This document shows positions 13,914 through 15,596 of a DNA stretch of 15,596 nucleotides, in pieces; position 1 is the first letter of the stretch; each line of letters starts with the position of its first letter. The notes beneath the pieces are model-generated. The model ran no database searches. It was not told the origin of the DNA and saw only the letters and a program-made list of their open reading frames with translations. The stretch covers positions 1-15,596 of the forward strand of contig CAYGWQ010000109.1 in assembly GCA_964353465.1 (NCBI GenBank), written 5' to 3'. Made by a program: the position numbers and the translations under genes. The DNA is from JAFNAG01 sp964353465 (lineage in GTDB: Bacteria > Acidobacteriota > UBA6911).

Positions 13914-14702
13914 TTACTTGGGCCACTCTACCGTGGTTAGCTCGAGCCGCCAAACCGGTCCATTCAAGAACATGGCGCCTTCGAATCTCACGAACGCTGG
14001 AACATCCCCTGTGACGAGCCAGTAACGCAGGTCAGGCGGGCTTTTTCCGACCAACGAGGCGATCACGCCGGTGAGTCCACCGATCTTCAGTTTCACAAGC
14101 GAGCACATGGTCTTCATGGCTCTACCGCCCAGCAGCACCTCATCCTCCCCCTCCCAGCTCCACTCCATCTCGATCAGGCGCGGCTCCGGCGTGAAGACGG
14201 CCATGTGCACCGTCGCACCGGCACCCCCTGGAAGGTTCTTCAACAGCATCAGCGCCATGCCGTTGTACAGATCGGCCGGCATCTCGAACCTTCCGCCTGC
14301 CACCTTGTGTTTGTCGTCCTTCTACGCCTGACTTCGGGCCTTGTACTGCCCGCTCTTACGATCGAACGATACCTCCAATGTCGGGTAGGATGGACCGAGC
14401 TGCACGAGACGGTAGCCCTCAAGCCTGAAAACACCCTTCTGCGAGAATGTCGCCGATTCATCGTACAGCGAACCATCCTTGAATCTCAGGATCGTGCGGC
14501 ACTCGACCAGGTTGCCCGTGGGCTTCTGGCTCACCTCGCCGTAGGCGATCGCCGCCCCGTCCAGCGATCGGAGCACAAGGAATCCTCGAAAGTTTCCCTC
14601 GATCAGCCGGACACGAATCGGCCCAGCTTCAGCGGCGCATGGCCAGAGCAGCGCGGCGATGACGACGAAAAGTGAGACCGGCTTTGCATTCACGGGCGGC
14701 AT
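13914..14702 (-). pseudogene. Secreted protein of unknown function interrupted by an in-frame TAG
   Basis: Two adjacent open frames on the minus strand (14702-14322 and 14303-13914) are in the same reading frame and separated only by TAG at codon 127 (14324-14322). Reading through gives about 262 residues. A signal peptide starts it (VSLFVVIAALLWPCAAEA, cleavage AEA-G near 26). A beta-rich first half (GEVSQKPTGNLVECRTILRF) and a second half (MPADLYNGMALMLLKNLPGG ... PAFVRFEGAMFLNGPVWRLE) follow. Codon use stays coding-like on both sides, and the sequence around the stop (YKARSQA-stop-KDDKHKVAGGRFE) reads smoothly, so one base change (for example from CAG or GAG) is enough to explain it. I do not recognise a named family. 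A sequencing error is the main alternative to a true pseudogene. Confidence 0.75.
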
Positions 14703-14790
14703 CCTTTCTTAGCTGAGAGGCGGTGGTGTGGTCCTTCACGATCCCAATGCGCTGTAAGGCTGGGCCATCAGCCATGATTCATCCGGATTC

Positions 14791-15015
14791 CTAGGCTCTT
14801 TGCCTTGCGCCCGCTACCAGCAACACGATCCCGCCAATCAGTGCTATTCCTCCGAGTATTGGAGGAATGGGAATCCGTTTCTGCGTTTCTGTAGTGGCAT
14901 GAATCGGTCCCAGGTCGAGCAACTTTTCTGTACGAGTGTAATTGATACCCTGATAGGCGAGGGCCAGCACCCCCAGCACCACCAATACAATTCCAATCAA
15001 AATGATCGGTTTCAT
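14791..15015 (-). CDS. Small two-helix membrane protein, DUF3185-like
   Basis: 74 residues from the ATG at 15015, which has AGGAG about 7 bases upstream. The longer in-frame opening to 15219 overlaps the Lmo0937-type gene in another frame and is not used. Two transmembrane helices (about 4-21, IILIGIVLVVLGVLALAY, and 50-69, ILGGIALIGGIVLLVAG) flank a polar loop with TRTEKLLDLGPIHATTE. The layout resembles DUF3185-type peptides common in acidobacteria; function unknown. It follows the Lmo0937-type gene by 14 bp, so the two are cotranscribed, most likely from module D. The broken secreted-protein gene 88 bp further on may be the third member. Confidence 0.72.
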   Translation of the reverse strand: MKPIILIGIVLVVLGVLALAYQGINYTRTEKLLDLGPIHATTETQKRIPIPPILGGIALIGGIVLLVAGARQRA

Positions 15016-15029
15016 TTGTTCTATCTCCT

Positions 15030-15185
15030 TTACCAGGCAATCCCTCTTCGGCCTTGTATCAACCGAATCAAGACCATGACGATGGCCACCACCAACAGGA
15101 TGTGGATGAATCCACCTAAGGTGTAAGAAGTGACGAGTCCCAATAGCCACAAAGCGAGCAGAAGCACAAAAATTGTCGCGATCAT
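15030..15185 (-). CDS. Lmo0937-family small membrane protein
   Basis: 51 residues starting MIATIFVLLLALW. The motif LWLLGLVTSYTLGG followed by a second hydrophobic helix and a basic tail with RLIQGRR is the hallmark of the Lmo0937 family. GGAGG lies 6 bases before the ATG. These are inner-membrane peptides of unknown function often found with stress genes. It is the first gene after promoter module D (leader about 57 bases) and sits directly upstream of the DUF3185-like gene. Confidence 0.88.
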   Translation of the reverse strand: MIATIFVLLLALWLLGLVTSYTLGGFIHILLVVAIVMVLIRLIQGRRGIAW

Positions 15186-15248
15186 ACTGATCCTCCCCTC
15201 CGGCACCCGCTTCCCACAAGATTATGGTTGGCAGGTAGAGTCACACTA

Positions 15249-15313
15249 TGTATACCCGTCGGCAATCCATGTGTCAGTTCAGTACGGCTCACACGTGTGG
15301 TCAACATTGCTCA
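15249..15313 (-). promoter_or_regulatory. Shared promoter module, copy D (Lmo0937/DUF3185 operon)
   Basis: Read on the minus strand: block 15313-15272 with TGAGC-N5-TGACC-N7-TGAGC-N5-TGAAC, -35 CTGACA (15277-15272), 17-bp spacer, -10 TATACA (15254-15249). Predicted start near 15242. The similarity to copy A extends another 25 or so bases upstream (15314-15339). Confidence 0.8.
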
Positions 15314-15375
15314 TCCCTGTCAATAAGGGACAACAGCGCTGTGACCTATGCCTCTTTTGATTACGGGAGCGGAGT

Positions 15376-15596
15376 CTAACCCAGCGCCGTTTGGTGCTCC
15401 AATGCGGCGGTGCTTTGGCTTGGGGCGACGTGGATTCTTACTTCGGCGCTGTGTTCCTGGCGGTCATCGACCAGGGGAATGGCATGGTCGTCTCGTTCCA
15501 TGCCGTCCACGGTCACCGTCATCCCGGCATTCGCGGCGGCCGTTTGCAGGACGGTGATGTGATACACCGTCTCCCGATAACGGTAGTGGACCTTGA
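15376..15596 (-). CDS. C-terminal fragment of a cyclic beta-1,2-glucan synthase/glycoside-phosphorylase-like protein
   Basis: The frame is open from the right edge to a stop at 15376 and gives about 73 residues: VHYRYRETVYHITV, then VTVDGMERDDHAIPLVDD and EHSAEVRIH. Short beta-strand repeats of this form (YRYRxTxYxI, VDGxE, IPLVDD, HxVxV) close the glycosyl-phosphorylase part of NdvB/ChvB-type cyclic glucan synthases and related GH94 enzymes. Only the tail is visible, so the catalytic part cannot be checked. If correct, the whole enzyme would be a very large membrane protein making periplasmic glucans, in keeping with the envelope theme of this end of the window. Confidence 0.65.
   Translation of the reverse strand, partial: KVHYRYRETVYHITVLQTAAANAGMTVTVDGMERDDHAIPLVDDRQEHSAEVRIHVAPSQSTAALEHQTALG

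Noticed and set aside
15016..15219. N-terminal extension of the DUF3185-like frame
   Set aside because: It covers the Lmo0937-type gene in a different frame, and the ATG at 15015 has its own ribosome-binding site.

Overview
The window looks like about 15.6 kb of chromosome from a soil-type bacterium, most likely an acidobacterium or a relative. That placement is inferred from gene content and GC-rich codon use: three closely related Crp/Fnr regulators of a type common in that group, a CheB/CheR/histidine-kinase hybrid, a KaiC-like ATPase, an archaemetzincin, small stress-type membrane peptides (Lmo0937 and Thivi_2564 families), and a cyclic beta-glucan synthase-like protein. No rRNA, tRNA, CRISPR array or transposase was seen.

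Layout. Left edge, minus strand: the first 39 codons of a kaiC-like gene, then Crp/Fnr regulator 1 and a small Cys-rich protein. Plus strand: a 1270-residue CheB-CheR-PAS-histidine kinase followed 12 bp later by its NarL-type response regulator, then Crp/Fnr regulator 2. A gene-poor stretch of about 570 bp follows. From about 7.5 kb to the right edge the window is dominated by envelope and stress genes: a Thivi_2564-type membrane peptide, a P-type ATPase relic, an OmpA-family protein with a long Ala/Glu-rich helical region, a secreted beta/gamma-crystallin protein with three repeats, a membrane-anchored unknown, an archaemetzincin-like metalloprotease that seems to lack its N-terminus, Crp/Fnr regulator 3, a secreted protein broken by an in-frame TAG, a DUF3185-like and an Lmo0937-type peptide, and at the right edge the C-terminus of a cyclic beta-1,2-glucan synthase-like protein.

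The main discovery is a 65-bp promoter module present six times, on both strands, each time just upstream of one of these right-half genes. Each copy has a 42-bp upstream block with four TGARC/TGAMC-like direct repeats, ending in a CTGACA-type -35 box. Exactly 17 bp later there is a TATAAG-like -10 box. The six targets are the Thivi_2564 peptide, OmpA, the crystallin, the archaemetzincin, Crp/Fnr 3 and the Lmo0937/DUF3185 operon. This predicts a local, co-regulated envelope-stress regulon driven by an activator bound directly against the -35 box. The activator is not identified. The NarL-type response regulator and the Crp/Fnr paralogues in the window are candidates, and Crp/Fnr 3 would be both member and possible feedback regulator. 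The left half, which encodes the sensor and two of the Crp/Fnr genes, carries no copy of the module.
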